Positions 1 to 8,396 of a stretch of DNA of 64,000 bases are shown one piece after another. The stretch lies in assembly GCA_038117265.1 (NCBI GenBank), contig JAYOFO010000002.1, forward strand, positions 59,506-123,505, given 5' to 3'. The notes below the pieces were generated by a model. It was not told the DNA's origin, did no database searches, and worked only from the letters and a program-made list of their open reading frames with translations. Each line of letters begins with the position of its first letter. Position 1 is the stretch's first letter. Source of the DNA: JAYPUG01 sp038117265. GTDB taxonomy: Bacteria; Pseudomonadota; Alphaproteobacteria; UBA6615. Made by a program: the position numbers and the translations under genes.

Positions 1-703
1 AATTGTGGGCCTTGCGCTGTTCGGCGAAGTGGTCGAGCACCTCCTTCGGCGGCATGGCGAAATCGCTGCCCGCCGCCTGCTGGGTCAGCTGCAGCTTGCA
101 CGCGACCTCCAGCTCGCGCATCAGCATGAAGGCGTCGCGCATCGACTTGCCGACCGTCACCGCGCCATGGTTGCGCATCAGCAGCGTGTGGTTGTCGCCC
201 AGCGCCGCGGCGATCGCCGCGCGCTCGTCGAGATTCTCGGTGATGCCCTCGTAATCGTGGTAGCCGACATTGTTCCAGAACTGCATGCCCGACTGGGACA
301 GCGGCAGGATGCCGCCGGGCTGGTTCGCCACCGCGATCGTCGCGGGGATGTGGGTGTGGTAGGCGGCGTTGATGTCGGGCCGCGCCCGCATCAGCCCGCC
401 GTGCAGGGTGAAGCCGGGCCGGTTGACGTGCAGGCTCTCGTCCACGTCGTCGTTGCGGGAGTCCACCTTGACCAGGTTCGAGGCCGTCACCTCCTCGTAG
501 TTGAGCTCGTGGGCCTTGATCAGGAAGAAGTCCGGCGCGTCGGGCACCCGGATCGAGATGTGGTTGTAGATGCTGTCGGCCCACTCGTAGATGTGGGCGA
601 GCCGATAGGCGGCCGCCAGGTCGACACGGGCCTGCCATTCCTCGGGGCTGACCTGATCGCGCAGCGACGGCACGTCGCGAAGTTGGACGACATTCGAGCT
701 CAT
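1..703 (-). CDS. Class II aldolase/adducin family protein (3' end cut by window edge)
   Basis: About 234 N-terminal residues are visible; the C-terminus lies beyond position 1. The class II aldolase/adducin metal site can be read: an H-x-H in AAYHTHIPA near residue 118 and a later His in LLMRNHG near residue 180. The family includes L-fuculose-1-phosphate and ribulose-phosphate aldolases and many short-chain hydroxyacid aldolases or decarboxylases, usually cytosolic and zinc-dependent. The ATG at 703 is preceded by a clear Shine-Dalgarno (GAGGAGATATGCA then ATG). It lies 34 bases downstream of a GlcD-type FAD oxidase on the same strand, so the two are probably co-transcribed and may act on a hydroxyacid. 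The exact substrate cannot be read. Confidence 0.88.
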   Translation of the reverse strand, partial: MSSNVVQLRDVPSLRDQVSPEEWQARVDLAAAYRLAHIYEWADSIYNHISIRVPDAPDFFLIKAHELNYEEVTASNLVKVDSRNDDVDESLHVNRPGFTLHGGLMRARPDINAAYHTHIPATIAVANQPGGILPLSQSGMQFWNNVGYHDYEGITENLDERAAIAAALGDNHTLLMRNHGAVTVGKSMRDAFMLMRELEVACKLQLTQQAAGSDFAMPPKEVLDHFAEQRKAHN

Positions 704-737
704 TGCATATCTCCTCGTCGCGCGGCCCCGGAGCGGC

Positions 738-2141
738 TCAGACCAGCACCATCTTGCCCGGGTTCATGATGTTGGCGGGATCGTAGGCGCGCTTGAGCGC
801 GCGCATCAACTCCAGCGCGTCCTCGCCATGCTCCTTGGGCAGGTAACGCATCTTGCCCACGCCGATGCCGTGCTCGCCGGTGCACGTGCCTTCCATGGCG
901 ATCGCCCGCTCGACGATGCGCGCGTTGCACGCCATGACGCGATCCACCTCGTCCTGGTCGTCGGGGTCGAGCATGAACAGCACGTGGAAGTTGCCGTCGC
1001 CGACATGGCCGACGATGGGGCACGCGAAACCGGACGCGCGCGTGTCCTGCTCGGTCGCCAGGATGCACTCGGCCAGCCGCGAGATCGGCACGCAGACATC
1101 GGTCGACATGCCCTGCTTGGTCGGCTCGGCGGCGATCCCGGCATAGTAGGCGTCGTGGCGCGCCTGCCAGAGCTTGTTGCGCTCCTCGTGGTCGGCCGTC
1201 CAGCGAAAGGCCGAGCCGCCGAACTCGTCGGCGATGTCGCGCACCAGCTGCGCCTGCTCCTCGACCCCGGCCTCGGTGCCGTGGAACTCGTAGAACAGGG
1301 TCGGCTTGGCCTCGTAGCCCTCGAGGCCGGAATACTCGATGGTCAGCTGCATCATCAGCGCATCGAGCAGCTCGATCCGCGCTACGGGGACGCCGGCCTG
1401 GATCGTCAGGATCACGCTGTTCACCGCATCGCCCAGCGAGGGGTACTGGCACACCGCCGAGGCGATCTTCTCGGGAATGCCATAGAGCTTCAGATGCACC
1501 TCGGTGATGACGCCCAGCGTGCCCTCCGAGCCGACGAAGATGCGCGTCAGGTCGTAGCCGGCCGCCGACTTCTTGGCCCGCCCCCCGGTGCGGATGATCC
1601 TGCCCTCGGCGGTGACGACCGTCAGGCCCAGCACGTTCTCCTTCATGGTGCCGTAGCGCACCGCGTTGGTGCCGCTGGCCCGCGTCGCGGCCATCCCGCC
1701 CAGCGAGGCGTCGGCGCCCGGATCGACGGGGAAGAACAGGCCGGTGTCGCGCAGATACTCGTTGAGCTGCTTGCGGGTCACTCCCGCCTGGACCCGGCAA
1801 TCGAGGTCTTCGGGATGCACCTCGATCACGTCGTTCATCTGCATCAGGTCGATGGTCACCCCGCCATGGGGCGCAGTGACGTGGCCCTCCAGCGACGTCC
1901 CTGTCCCGAACGGGATCACCGGCACGCGGTGGGCGGCGCAGATCTTTACGATCTCGGCCACCTCCTCGGTCGTCTGCGGGAAGCACACGCAGTCGGCCGG
2001 CACCGGCTTGAAGTAATCCTCGCCGCGCCCGTGATGCTTGCGCACCGCCAGCGACGTCGTCACCCGGTCGCCGAGCAATTCCTCGAGCGCATCGAGCACC
2101 GGGGAACCCGTATCCGCCCGCGCATATGCCGCGTTGCTCAT
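738..2141 (-). CDS. FAD-linked oxidase, GlcD / D-lactate dehydrogenase (cytochrome) type
   Basis: A 467-residue protein with the full PCMH-type FAD-binding domain followed by the FAD-oxidase C-terminal domain. Visible signatures are PFGTGTSLEGH near residue 76, the FAD loop GGMAATRASGTNAVRYG near 146, FVGSEGTLGVITE near 200, GHVGDGNFH near 378 and GEHGIG near 423. Members oxidise D-2-hydroxyacids such as D-lactate, glycolate or D-2-hydroxyglutarate, passing electrons to quinone or cytochrome. Length is normal and the reading frame intact. The downstream class II aldolase on the same strand suggests joint use of a hydroxyacid. Family is certain; substrate is not. Confidence 0.93.
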   Translation of the reverse strand: MSNAAYARADTGSPVLDALEELLGDRVTTSLAVRKHHGRGEDYFKPVPADCVCFPQTTEEVAEIVKICAAHRVPVIPFGTGTSLEGHVTAPHGGVTIDLMQMNDVIEVHPEDLDCRVQAGVTRKQLNEYLRDTGLFFPVDPGADASLGGMAATRASGTNAVRYGTMKENVLGLTVVTAEGRIIRTGGRAKKSAAGYDLTRIFVGSEGTLGVITEVHLKLYGIPEKIASAVCQYPSLGDAVNSVILTIQAGVPVARIELLDALMMQLTIEYSGLEGYEAKPTLFYEFHGTEAGVEEQAQLVRDIADEFGGSAFRWTADHEERNKLWQARHDAYYAGIAAEPTKQGMSTDVCVPISRLAECILATEQDTRASGFACPIVGHVGDGNFHVLFMLDPDDQDEVDRVMACNARIVERAIAMEGTCTGEHGIGVGKMRYLPKEHGEDALELMRALKRAYDPANIMNPGKMVLV

Positions 2142-2237
2142 GTAAAACGTTCCTCGTCAGACTGCAGGCCCGTAACATAACCCAACCCCGAAATCCGGCC
2201 TAGCCGGCCCGATGAGACGAGTGCACGGAGATCCACG

Positions 2238-3362
2238 ATGAACAAGGCCCTGGACGGAATCCTGGTGGTCAGCGTCGAACAGGCGGTTGCCGCACCCTAC
2301 GCTTCCTCGCGGCTGGCCGATGCCGGCGCACGGGTGATCAAGATCGAGCGGCCCGAGGGCGATTTCGCGCGCGGCTACGACCGAACGGCGAAGGGACAGA
2401 GCGCCTATTTCGTCTGGCTCAACCGGGGCAAGCAATCCATCGCGCTCGACTTCACGCAGCCCGACGATGCGGCGCTGCTGCACCGGCTGATCGCGCGCGC
2501 CGACGTGTTCATCCAGAACCTGTCGCCGGGCGCGGCCGAGCGCGCCAGCTTCGGCTCCGCCGACCTGCGGCGCGAATACCCGCGGCTGATCACCTGCGAC
2601 ATCTCCGGCTACGGGTCCGAAGGCCCCTACCGCGACATGCGCGCCTACGACCTGCTGGTCCAGGCCGAGAGCGCGCTGTGCGAGGTGACGGGCACGCCCG
2701 ACGGCCCCGGCCGGGTCGGCGTGTCGGTCTGCGACATCGCCTGCGGCATGGCGGCCCACGCCGCGATCCTCGAGGCGCTGTTCCACCGCGAACGCACCGG
2801 CGAGGGCCGCGCCATCGGCTCGTCCCTGTTCGCCGGCATGGCCGACTGGATGAACGTGCCCTACCTGCAGGCCGTCTATGGCGGTGCGGCGCCGACCCGC
2901 CAGGGCCTGCACCACCCCACCATCGCGCCCTATGGCGCATATGCGTCCGGTGACGGCAAGCAGGTGGTGCTGGCCATCCAGAACCAGCGCGAGTGGCGGC
3001 GCCTGTGCGCCGAGGTGCTGGAGGATGCCGCGATGGCCGACCATCCGTACTTCCACGACAACGTGGCGCGGGTCGAGCACCGGCCGGCGCTGAACGCGCG
3101 CATCGATGCGGTGTTCGGCGGGCTTTCACGCGACGAGATCGTCGCGCGGCTGCGCGCCGCGCAGATCGCCTACGGATCAGTCAACGACGTGGCCGACTTC
3201 GCGGCGCACCCGCAGCTGTGCACGGTCGACGTGGAGACCGAGGGCGGCACGGTGACGCTGGTCGCCCCGCCCGCGCGGATCGACGGCGCGGATGCCGAAT
3301 TGGGGCCCGTGCCGGCGCTCGATGCGAACGGCGCGGCGATCCGAGCGGAGTTCGCGGCCTAG
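2238..3362 (+). CDS. CaiB/BaiF (class III) CoA-transferase
   Basis: 374 residues. The N-terminus (LDGILVVSVEQAVAAPYA, then DAGARVIKIERPEGDFAR) and the central GYGSEGPYRD and YDLLVQAESAL blocks are typical of family III CoA-transferases, which move CoA between carboxylic acids through an aspartyl-CoA intermediate. The candidate catalytic Asp is in RAYDLLVQ near residue 137. A GGAG Shine-Dalgarno lies 7 bases before the ATG. The gene is divergent from the FAD oxidase operon. Shorter than formyl-CoA transferase (about 425) but usual for this subgroup. The substrate pair is unknown. Confidence 0.92.
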   Translation: MNKALDGILVVSVEQAVAAPYASSRLADAGARVIKIERPEGDFARGYDRTAKGQSAYFVWLNRGKQSIALDFTQPDDAALLHRLIARADVFIQNLSPGAAERASFGSADLRREYPRLITCDISGYGSEGPYRDMRAYDLLVQAESALCEVTGTPDGPGRVGVSVCDIACGMAAHAAILEALFHRERTGEGRAIGSSLFAGMADWMNVPYLQAVYGGAAPTRQGLHHPTIAPYGAYASGDGKQVVLAIQNQREWRRLCAEVLEDAAMADHPYFHDNVARVEHRPALNARIDAVFGGLSRDEIVARLRAAQIAYGSVNDVADFAAHPQLCTVDVETEGGTVTLVAPPARIDGADAELGPVPALDANGAAIRAEFAA

Positions 3363-3365
3363 GCG

Positions 3366-3767
3366 TCAGCCGGCGATCAGGCCGATGACGATGCCCTGGA
3401 TGGCGAAGACGCCCAGCCAGTGCGCGCCGTCGATCATCGTGAGTGCCCTGCTCGCCCCCTGGTAACGGTGGTTGATCGTCATCGTCGTCACGACGAACGC
3501 GATCCAGACCGACAGCCCGATCGTCAGGCCGCCGCCGAGCGAGACCGTGCCCAGCGAGACCATGAGGACCGAGAGCAGGTAGGCGATCACGACCTGTCCA
3601 ACGAATTCGATCACGAACGGGGATGCACCGCCCCCCAGCTCTTCCCGGGTCTTGCCGATGGCGGCCAGCCACGCCTTGCCGAGAGTCATGTAGAACGCCG
3701 CCCCGAAGGCGAAACTCACAGCCACCGCGGCGATCAGCGCAATCTAGTCGATGTTCCCGAATGCCAT
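3366..3767 (-). pseudogene. DUF1761-like membrane protein with an amber stop at codon 8
   Basis: Reading from the ATG at 3767 gives MAFGNID, then TAG (3746-3744), then an intact frame (IALIAAVAVSFAFGAAFY, GKAWLAAIGKTREE) with several membrane segments to the stop at 3366. DUF1761 proteins usually start with a short segment, then a conserved Asn-Trp or Asp-Trp, then the first helix, so TAG stands where Trp is expected (TGG to TAG). The ATG has a GAGGG Shine-Dalgarno at good spacing that overlaps the stop of the upstream oxidoreductase gene, which marks it as the true start. A GTG at 3725 would give 119 residues but loses half of helix 1. Either a single nonsense mutation, a sequencing error, or read-through. 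Confidence 0.7.
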
Positions 3768-3777
3768 GTCCGATCCC

Positions 3778-4818
3778 TCAGTCCAGCGTCGGGTCGAGGA
3801 CGACCTTGCCCGTGCCCTCGCGGCTCTCTACCCGGCGGTGGCCGTCGGCGGCCCGGCTGAGCGGCAGAACCTGGTCGATCAGCACCTTCACCCCGCCCTT
3901 GCCGGCGCGCACGAACGCCTCCTGGAGCCCGCCCGGCGCCTCGCGCGGCTCGCCGACGATCTTGAGGAAATAGAGATACAGCCGGCGCACCGACAGCGGC
4001 ACATCGGGCGCGCCCGAGGCGTTGCCCGCCGTCACCAGGGTCGCGCCACGGGACATCGAATGGATCACCTGGTTGAAGGTCGCGGGATCGGCGACGCTGT
4101 CGCACACGCCCGACACGCCCGCCCCGCCGGTGATCTTCATGATCTCCTCGGTCAGGTCCTGGGTACGATAGTTGATCGCGTGGTCGGCGCCCAGTTCGCG
4201 GGTCGCGTTGGCGCGCTCGTCGGTGCCGGCCGCGGCGATGACGTTGGCGCCGGCCCATTTGGCGACCTGCACGCAGGCCGCACCGAGGCCGCCGGTGGCT
4301 CCCATGACGAGGACGTTGTCCCCCTCCTTCACCTGCAGCACGTTCTCGACCTGATTCACGGCGGTGGCGAGGTGCCGGCCGATCACCGTCGCCTCGTGGA
4401 AGCCGAGATTGTCGGGGATCGGCACCGTGCGCGACGCCAGTGTGCGCACATACTGGGCGTAGCCGCCCCAGATCGTCACGCCGAGGAAGTCGACCGGCCC
4501 GAGGCCGGGGATCGCCATGTAGGGGTCGGGCCGGGTGGTCGGCACGAAGATCGAGCAGAACACCCGGTCGCCCACCTTGCGGTCGGTGACGTTCGCGCCG
4601 ACGGCCGTGATCACGCCCGACGGATCGACGCCGAGGATGTGCGGCAGGTCCGGCGTGTAGGCGTAGGTGTTCTCGCGCATGAAGAGGTCGAAGGTCCGGT
4701 TGATCGAGACCGCATGCACCTCGACCAGCACGTCATCGGGGCCCAGCTCCGGCGTGTCGACCTCCTGGTACTTCAGAACGTCGGGATCCCCGAACGCGGT
4801 CATCATTACGGCTTTCAT
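3778..4818 (-). CDS. Zinc-independent quinone oxidoreductase-like MDR protein
   Basis: 346 residues of the medium-chain dehydrogenase/reductase superfamily. The GroES-like N-terminal domain (MKAVMMTAFGDPDVLKYQEV, AVSINRTFDLFMRE) is followed by the Rossmann domain with NVLVMGATGGLGAACVQVAKWAG near residue 170. The position usually occupied by the catalytic-zinc Cys in alcohol dehydrogenases is not Cys (SINRTFDLF), which favours the NADPH:quinone oxidoreductase/enoyl reductase group. It is the fourth gene of an operon: Gfo/Idh, Gfo/Idh, VOC, this gene, DUF1761. A GAGG Shine-Dalgarno precedes the ATG. Substrate unknown. Confidence 0.88.
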   Translation of the reverse strand: MKAVMMTAFGDPDVLKYQEVDTPELGPDDVLVEVHAVSINRTFDLFMRENTYAYTPDLPHILGVDPSGVITAVGANVTDRKVGDRVFCSIFVPTTRPDPYMAIPGLGPVDFLGVTIWGGYAQYVRTLASRTVPIPDNLGFHEATVIGRHLATAVNQVENVLQVKEGDNVLVMGATGGLGAACVQVAKWAGANVIAAAGTDERANATRELGADHAINYRTQDLTEEIMKITGGAGVSGVCDSVADPATFNQVIHSMSRGATLVTAGNASGAPDVPLSVRRLYLYFLKIVGEPREAPGGLQEAFVRAGKGGVKVLIDQVLPLSRAADGHRRVESREGTGKVVLDPTLD

Positions 4819-4840
4819 CGCCTCTTCTCCCTTTTGTTCG

Positions 4841-5212
4841 TTACCTCGCCAACGGCCGCGCGAAGCTTAGTTCGTGACCGTCGGGATCGACCAGATGGAA
4901 ATACCGCTCGCCCCAGGGGGCATCCTCGGGCGGCGCTTCGGGCGCAAACCCGGCGGCCACGGCGCGGGCGTGCATCGCGTCGACATCGCCGATATGGAAG
5001 ATCGCGCGGCCCCACCGGCCCAACTCTGTCTCGGCCGGCACCGCGATCAAATTCAGATAGCTCTCGCCCGCCGCATAGCTGGTGAAGTCGGCCGACGCAC
5101 CGCCATAGAGCATCGCGAAGCCGAGCGCGTCGTAGAACGCGACCGCACGGGCCATGTCGCGGGTCGCCAGGGTGACGGCGCTCAGCGCCTCGATGGGGGA
5201 TCGCCCCGTCAG
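4841..5212 (-). CDS. VOC (glyoxalase/bleomycin resistance) family protein with probable CTG start
   Basis: The frame encodes one vicinal-oxygen-chelate module of about 123 residues: ALSAVTLATRDMARAVAFYD (first strand and helix), AGESYLNLI, RAIFHIGDVDAMHARAVAAG and YFHLVDPDGHELSFARPL. VOC proteins are small metal-binding enzymes or resistance proteins. No ATG, GTG or TTG lies upstream of the first beta-strand. The best start is CTG at 5212-5210, placed 8 bases after AAGGAG and overlapping the stop of the upstream Gfo/Idh gene as CTGA, like the usual ATGA coupling. The only ATG near the N-terminus (5158-5156) would remove the first strand. The unusual start is inferred; the domain is clear. Confidence 0.78.
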   Translation of the reverse strand: MTGRSPIEALSAVTLATRDMARAVAFYDALGFAMLYGGASADFTSYAAGESYLNLIAVPAETELGRWGRAIFHIGDVDAMHARAVAAGFAPEAPPEDAPWGERYFHLVDPDGHELSFARPLAR

Positions 5213-6195
5213 CCCAACTTCTCCTTCTTCCCGGTCTCGGCCGACCTGATCACCGCCTCGAGCACCGCAACCGCGTGGACGATCTGGTCGCGCGGAATCG
5301 GATACGGCGCCTGCCCTTCCACCGCCGCGCCGAACGCATCGAGCTCGGCGGTCAGGGCGTCCGAATCCCGCCCGAAATCGTAGGTCAGGGTTTCCTCCTC
5401 GCCCTCGCGCGGCGAGAAGACGAGGTTTTCGTATGTCCGCCCGATCATCCGCGCCGTGGCATCGCGCCCGTAGATCGAGGCGCAGAAGTCGGCGCGCGCC
5501 GCGACCATGACGCCCAGATAGCCCGTCATCCCGGTCTCGAACTGCAGCAGCACCGAGGTTGTGTCGTCGACATCGACCTCGGCGGCGCGTTTCACCGACT
5601 GCGTGGTCACGTGCGCGACGGGGCCGAACAGGTCGACCATGTTGTCGATGAGGTGGATGCCCATGGGCGTCATGCCGCCGGCCGGCCATTCCGCGCGATT
5701 GAACCGCCAGCTGTCCTTCGGCATGACCAGAACCGCCGGGCCGCACTCGGTCATTTCGACATGCAGCAGCGGGCCGAACGAACCGTCGGCGATGCGCTTG
5801 CGCAGCTCCGCCATCGACGGCACGAACCGCCGGTTGTGGGCGACCGCCACCGTCACGCCGGCCGCGTCTGCCGCCGCGAACACCTTCTCGGCATCGGCCT
5901 TGTGCATGGTGAACGGCTTCTCCGACAGCACGTGCTTGCCCGCCGCGATCGCCGCCAGCATCTGCTCGACGTGGAGGGTGTGCGGGGTCGCCAGGACGAC
6001 CGCGTCGATGTCGGCCTCGTCCAGCATCTCGTCGAGACTCGAATGCAGCGAGAGCCCCTTCTCCGCGGCATAGTCCTTCACCCGGTCGGTGTTGCGCACC
6101 GCGCCGGCGACAAACTCGACGTTCTCGGCGGCCGCGGAATTGTTCACCAGGTTCTGGCCCCACCAGCCGAGGCCGACGATTCCTGCCGTGATCAT
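5209..6195 (-). CDS. Gfo/Idh/MocA family oxidoreductase
   Basis: 328 residues. The NAD(P)-binding Rossmann motif GLGWWGQNL is near residue 8, the family EKP motif is in HVLSEKPFTM near 95, and the C-terminal alpha/beta domain contains GGMTPMGIHLIDNMVDL near 172, where the His/Asp pair acts in catalysis. These enzymes oxidise or reduce sugars, inositols and related polyols. It is 40 bases downstream of a paralogue with the same start (GIVGLGWWG versus AIVGLGWWG) and overlaps the VOC gene downstream. The pair looks like a local duplication that diverged. Confidence 0.92.
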   Translation of the reverse strand: MITAGIVGLGWWGQNLVNNSAAAENVEFVAGAVRNTDRVKDYAAEKGLSLHSSLDEMLDEADIDAVVLATPHTLHVEQMLAAIAAGKHVLSEKPFTMHKADAEKVFAAADAAGVTVAVAHNRRFVPSMAELRKRIADGSFGPLLHVEMTECGPAVLVMPKDSWRFNRAEWPAGGMTPMGIHLIDNMVDLFGPVAHVTTQSVKRAAEVDVDDTTSVLLQFETGMTGYLGVMVAARADFCASIYGRDATARMIGRTYENLVFSPREGEEETLTYDFGRDSDALTAELDAFGAAVEGQAPYPIPRDQIVHAVAVLEAVIRSAETGKKEKLG

Positions 6196-6235
6196 GCCCT
6201 CTCTCCCCTTGTTCTCTCGCTTGGAGACTTCCCGC

Positions 6236-7246
6236 TCAGCCGACCTTCTCGGGCTTGCCGCCGGCGGCCGACTTGATGATCGCCTCGACCACCGCGATAC
6301 CGTGGATCACGTCGGCGTCGGGCACCGGATAGGCCGCGCCGCCCGTGCAGGCCGCCGCGAAGGCCTCGAGCTCGGCGTTCACCGTGTCGTAGCCCGAGAA
6401 GTCCTTGGTGACGGTCTTGTTCTCGCCCGCCGCGCCGGTGATCGGCCCGTCGCCGTTGGGCACGAACTCGAAGGACGACAGGTCCGGCTTGCGGATTTCG
6501 AACGACCCGCCGAGCCCGTAGGCCTGCAGGCGGAAGCTCGGCGCCGTCGCCAGCATGTTGCCCATGTAGCCCGACATGCCGTTCTTGAACATGAACAGGA
6601 TCGAGGAGGTGTCGTCGGTGTCGTTCGGCACCGCGCGACGGAACGACTGGCAGTAGACCTCGTCGATCTCGCCGAACAGGTTGATGTAGGAATCGATCAG
6701 GTGGACGCCCATCGGGGTCAGGCCGCCGATCGGGGTCTCGTTCTTGTCTGCGCGCCACGCATCGGCCGACAGGAACATGCCGTTGGGCGCGCACATCGTC
6801 CCCTCGACATGCATCAGCGTCTTCAGGGTGCCGTCGTCGACCAGCTTCTTGCCCTCCGCGATCGCCGGGGCGAAGCGCCGGTTGAACCCGACCGCACAGG
6901 TGACGCCGGCGTCGTGGCAGGCGGCGATCGCCGCCTCGGCATCGGCCTTGGTGAGCGTGATCGGCTTCTCCACGAAGACGTGCTTGCCGGCCGCCGCCGC
7001 CGCCTCGATCTGGGCGCGGTGGCGCGAGTGCGGCGTCGCCAGGACGACGGCGTCGAGGTCGTCGATCGCCAGCAGTTCCTCGTAGCTGTCGACCAGCGCG
7101 AAGCCCTGCTCGTCGGCATAGTCTTGCGCCTTGGCGCGGGTGCGCGTGGCACCATGCGAGAACCGGATGTTGTCGGACTTGCCCTGGACCGAACCCACCA
7201 GGACCTTGCCCCACCAGCCGAGGCCGACGATTGCTGCGTTGATCAT
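6236..7246 (-). CDS. Gfo/Idh/MocA family oxidoreductase (tandem paralogue)
   Basis: 336 residues from the ATG at 7246 (MINAAIVGLGWWGKVLV). Motifs are GLGWWG near residue 8, VEKPITLTKAD near 97 and GGLTPMGVHLIDSYINLFGE near 173. The first gene of the minus-strand operon that continues with a second Gfo/Idh, a VOC protein, a quinone oxidoreductase and a DUF1761 gene. An in-frame extension to 7378 exists but lacks a ribosome site and enters the divergent promoter region, so the internal ATG is preferred. Sugar or polyol dehydrogenase by family; substrate unknown. Confidence 0.92.
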   Translation of the reverse strand: MINAAIVGLGWWGKVLVGSVQGKSDNIRFSHGATRTRAKAQDYADEQGFALVDSYEELLAIDDLDAVVLATPHSRHRAQIEAAAAAGKHVFVEKPITLTKADAEAAIAACHDAGVTCAVGFNRRFAPAIAEGKKLVDDGTLKTLMHVEGTMCAPNGMFLSADAWRADKNETPIGGLTPMGVHLIDSYINLFGEIDEVYCQSFRRAVPNDTDDTSSILFMFKNGMSGYMGNMLATAPSFRLQAYGLGGSFEIRKPDLSSFEFVPNGDGPITGAAGENKTVTKDFSGYDTVNAELEAFAAACTGGAAYPVPDADVIHGIAVVEAIIKSAAGGKPEKVG

Positions 7247-7456
7247 GCGACTTTCCCCTGTACGGAACTGATGCGCACGCGCCACCACCGGCGCACGCCG
7301 GGCAGATAATAGGGATTTCGGATGCGCTTGTCCGGTCCCGCGGACGTGAAATCGCCCGACACCCACGGTAGGCGTCAACTCGCCGTCCGGCTATACTTTC
7401 CGGCGAAACGCGGCCCGGGAGAACACCGGCCGCAACGAACCCAGGGGGAGAAAATC

Positions 7457-8383
7457 ATGGCTTTGCGCGTCGGCGTCTGCGGTCTCGGCATCATGGGGGG
7501 TGCGTTCGCCGCGAACCTCGCCAAGGGCGGCTTCCAGGTGACGGGCTTCGACCCGGTCAAGGCGAAGGTGAACGCGCTGGTGAAGGCCGGCGGCAAGGCG
7601 GCCAAAAGCCCGGCCGACGTGGCCCGCAATTCGGACCTGGTCATCACCTCGCTGACCTCGCCGAAGATTCTCGACGCCGTTGTCGGCGGCAAGGACGGCA
7701 TCCTCGCCGGCGCCCACAAGGGCATGATCGTGCTCGAGACCTCGACCCTCTCGGTCGAGGACAAGGAGGGCGCACGCGAGGCGCTAGCGAAGAAGGGCGC
7801 GACCATGCTCGATGCGCCGGTCAGCGGCGCGGGCAAGCAGGCCGCGGTCGGCGAGATCACGGTCATGGTCTCGGGCCCGAAGGCGGCATTCACGAAAATC
7901 CGCCCGGCGCTGAAGGCGTTCACCATGCTGCAGTACCATGTCGGCCCGTTCGGCAACGGCATGAAGCTGAAGATGCTGATCAACATGCTGATCAGCGTGC
8001 ACGGCGCCGCCTTCGCCGAGGCGCTGACCCTGGCGCAGCTCTCCGGCATCGACCTGAAGGTGTTCCAGGAGGTCCTGAAGAAGTCGGCCGGCAATTCTCG
8101 GGTGATCGAGTATCGCGGCCCGCTGATGGTCGACGACGAGTATGCCGACCCGAGGGTCAAGACCGCCGACCTGACCGTCATGATCAAGGACAACAACCTG
8201 ATCGAGCAGTACGCTAAGGACTACAACGCACCCGTCCCGGTCTTCCAGGCGAGCATGTTCAGCGCCTTCGCCGCGGTGGCCCAGGGCTATGGCAGCGAGG
8301 ACCCCGGCGTGGTGACGCGCATCTACGAGCAGATGGCGAACATTCCGCGCAAGAAGCGCGGTGCGAAGAAGCGCGGCAAGTAG
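7457..8383 (+). CDS. Beta-hydroxyacid dehydrogenase, 3-hydroxyisobutyrate dehydrogenase family
   Basis: 308 residues from the ATG at 7457, which has a strong GGGGGAG ribosome site. It shows the dinucleotide motif GLGIMGGAFAANL near residue 8, the substrate loop DAPVSGAGKQ near 119, and the catalytic Lys in GNGMKLKMLINML near 172. These enzymes oxidise short 3-hydroxyacids (3-hydroxyisobutyrate, tartronate semialdehyde, 6-phosphogluconate-like) with NAD(P). The C-terminus is Lys/Arg-rich (RKKRGAKKRGK), which is unusual. It starts an operon with a second family member 13 bases later and is divergent from the Gfo/Idh operon. Confidence 0.92.
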   Translation: MALRVGVCGLGIMGGAFAANLAKGGFQVTGFDPVKAKVNALVKAGGKAAKSPADVARNSDLVITSLTSPKILDAVVGGKDGILAGAHKGMIVLETSTLSVEDKEGAREALAKKGATMLDAPVSGAGKQAAVGEITVMVSGPKAAFTKIRPALKAFTMLQYHVGPFGNGMKLKMLINMLISVHGAAFAEALTLAQLSGIDLKVFQEVLKKSAGNSRVIEYRGPLMVDDEYADPRVKTADLTVMIKDNNLIEQYAKDYNAPVPVFQASMFSAFAAVAQGYGSEDPGVVTRIYEQMANIPRKKRGAKKRGK

Positions 8384-8396
8384 GAGCGGCCGTCCG

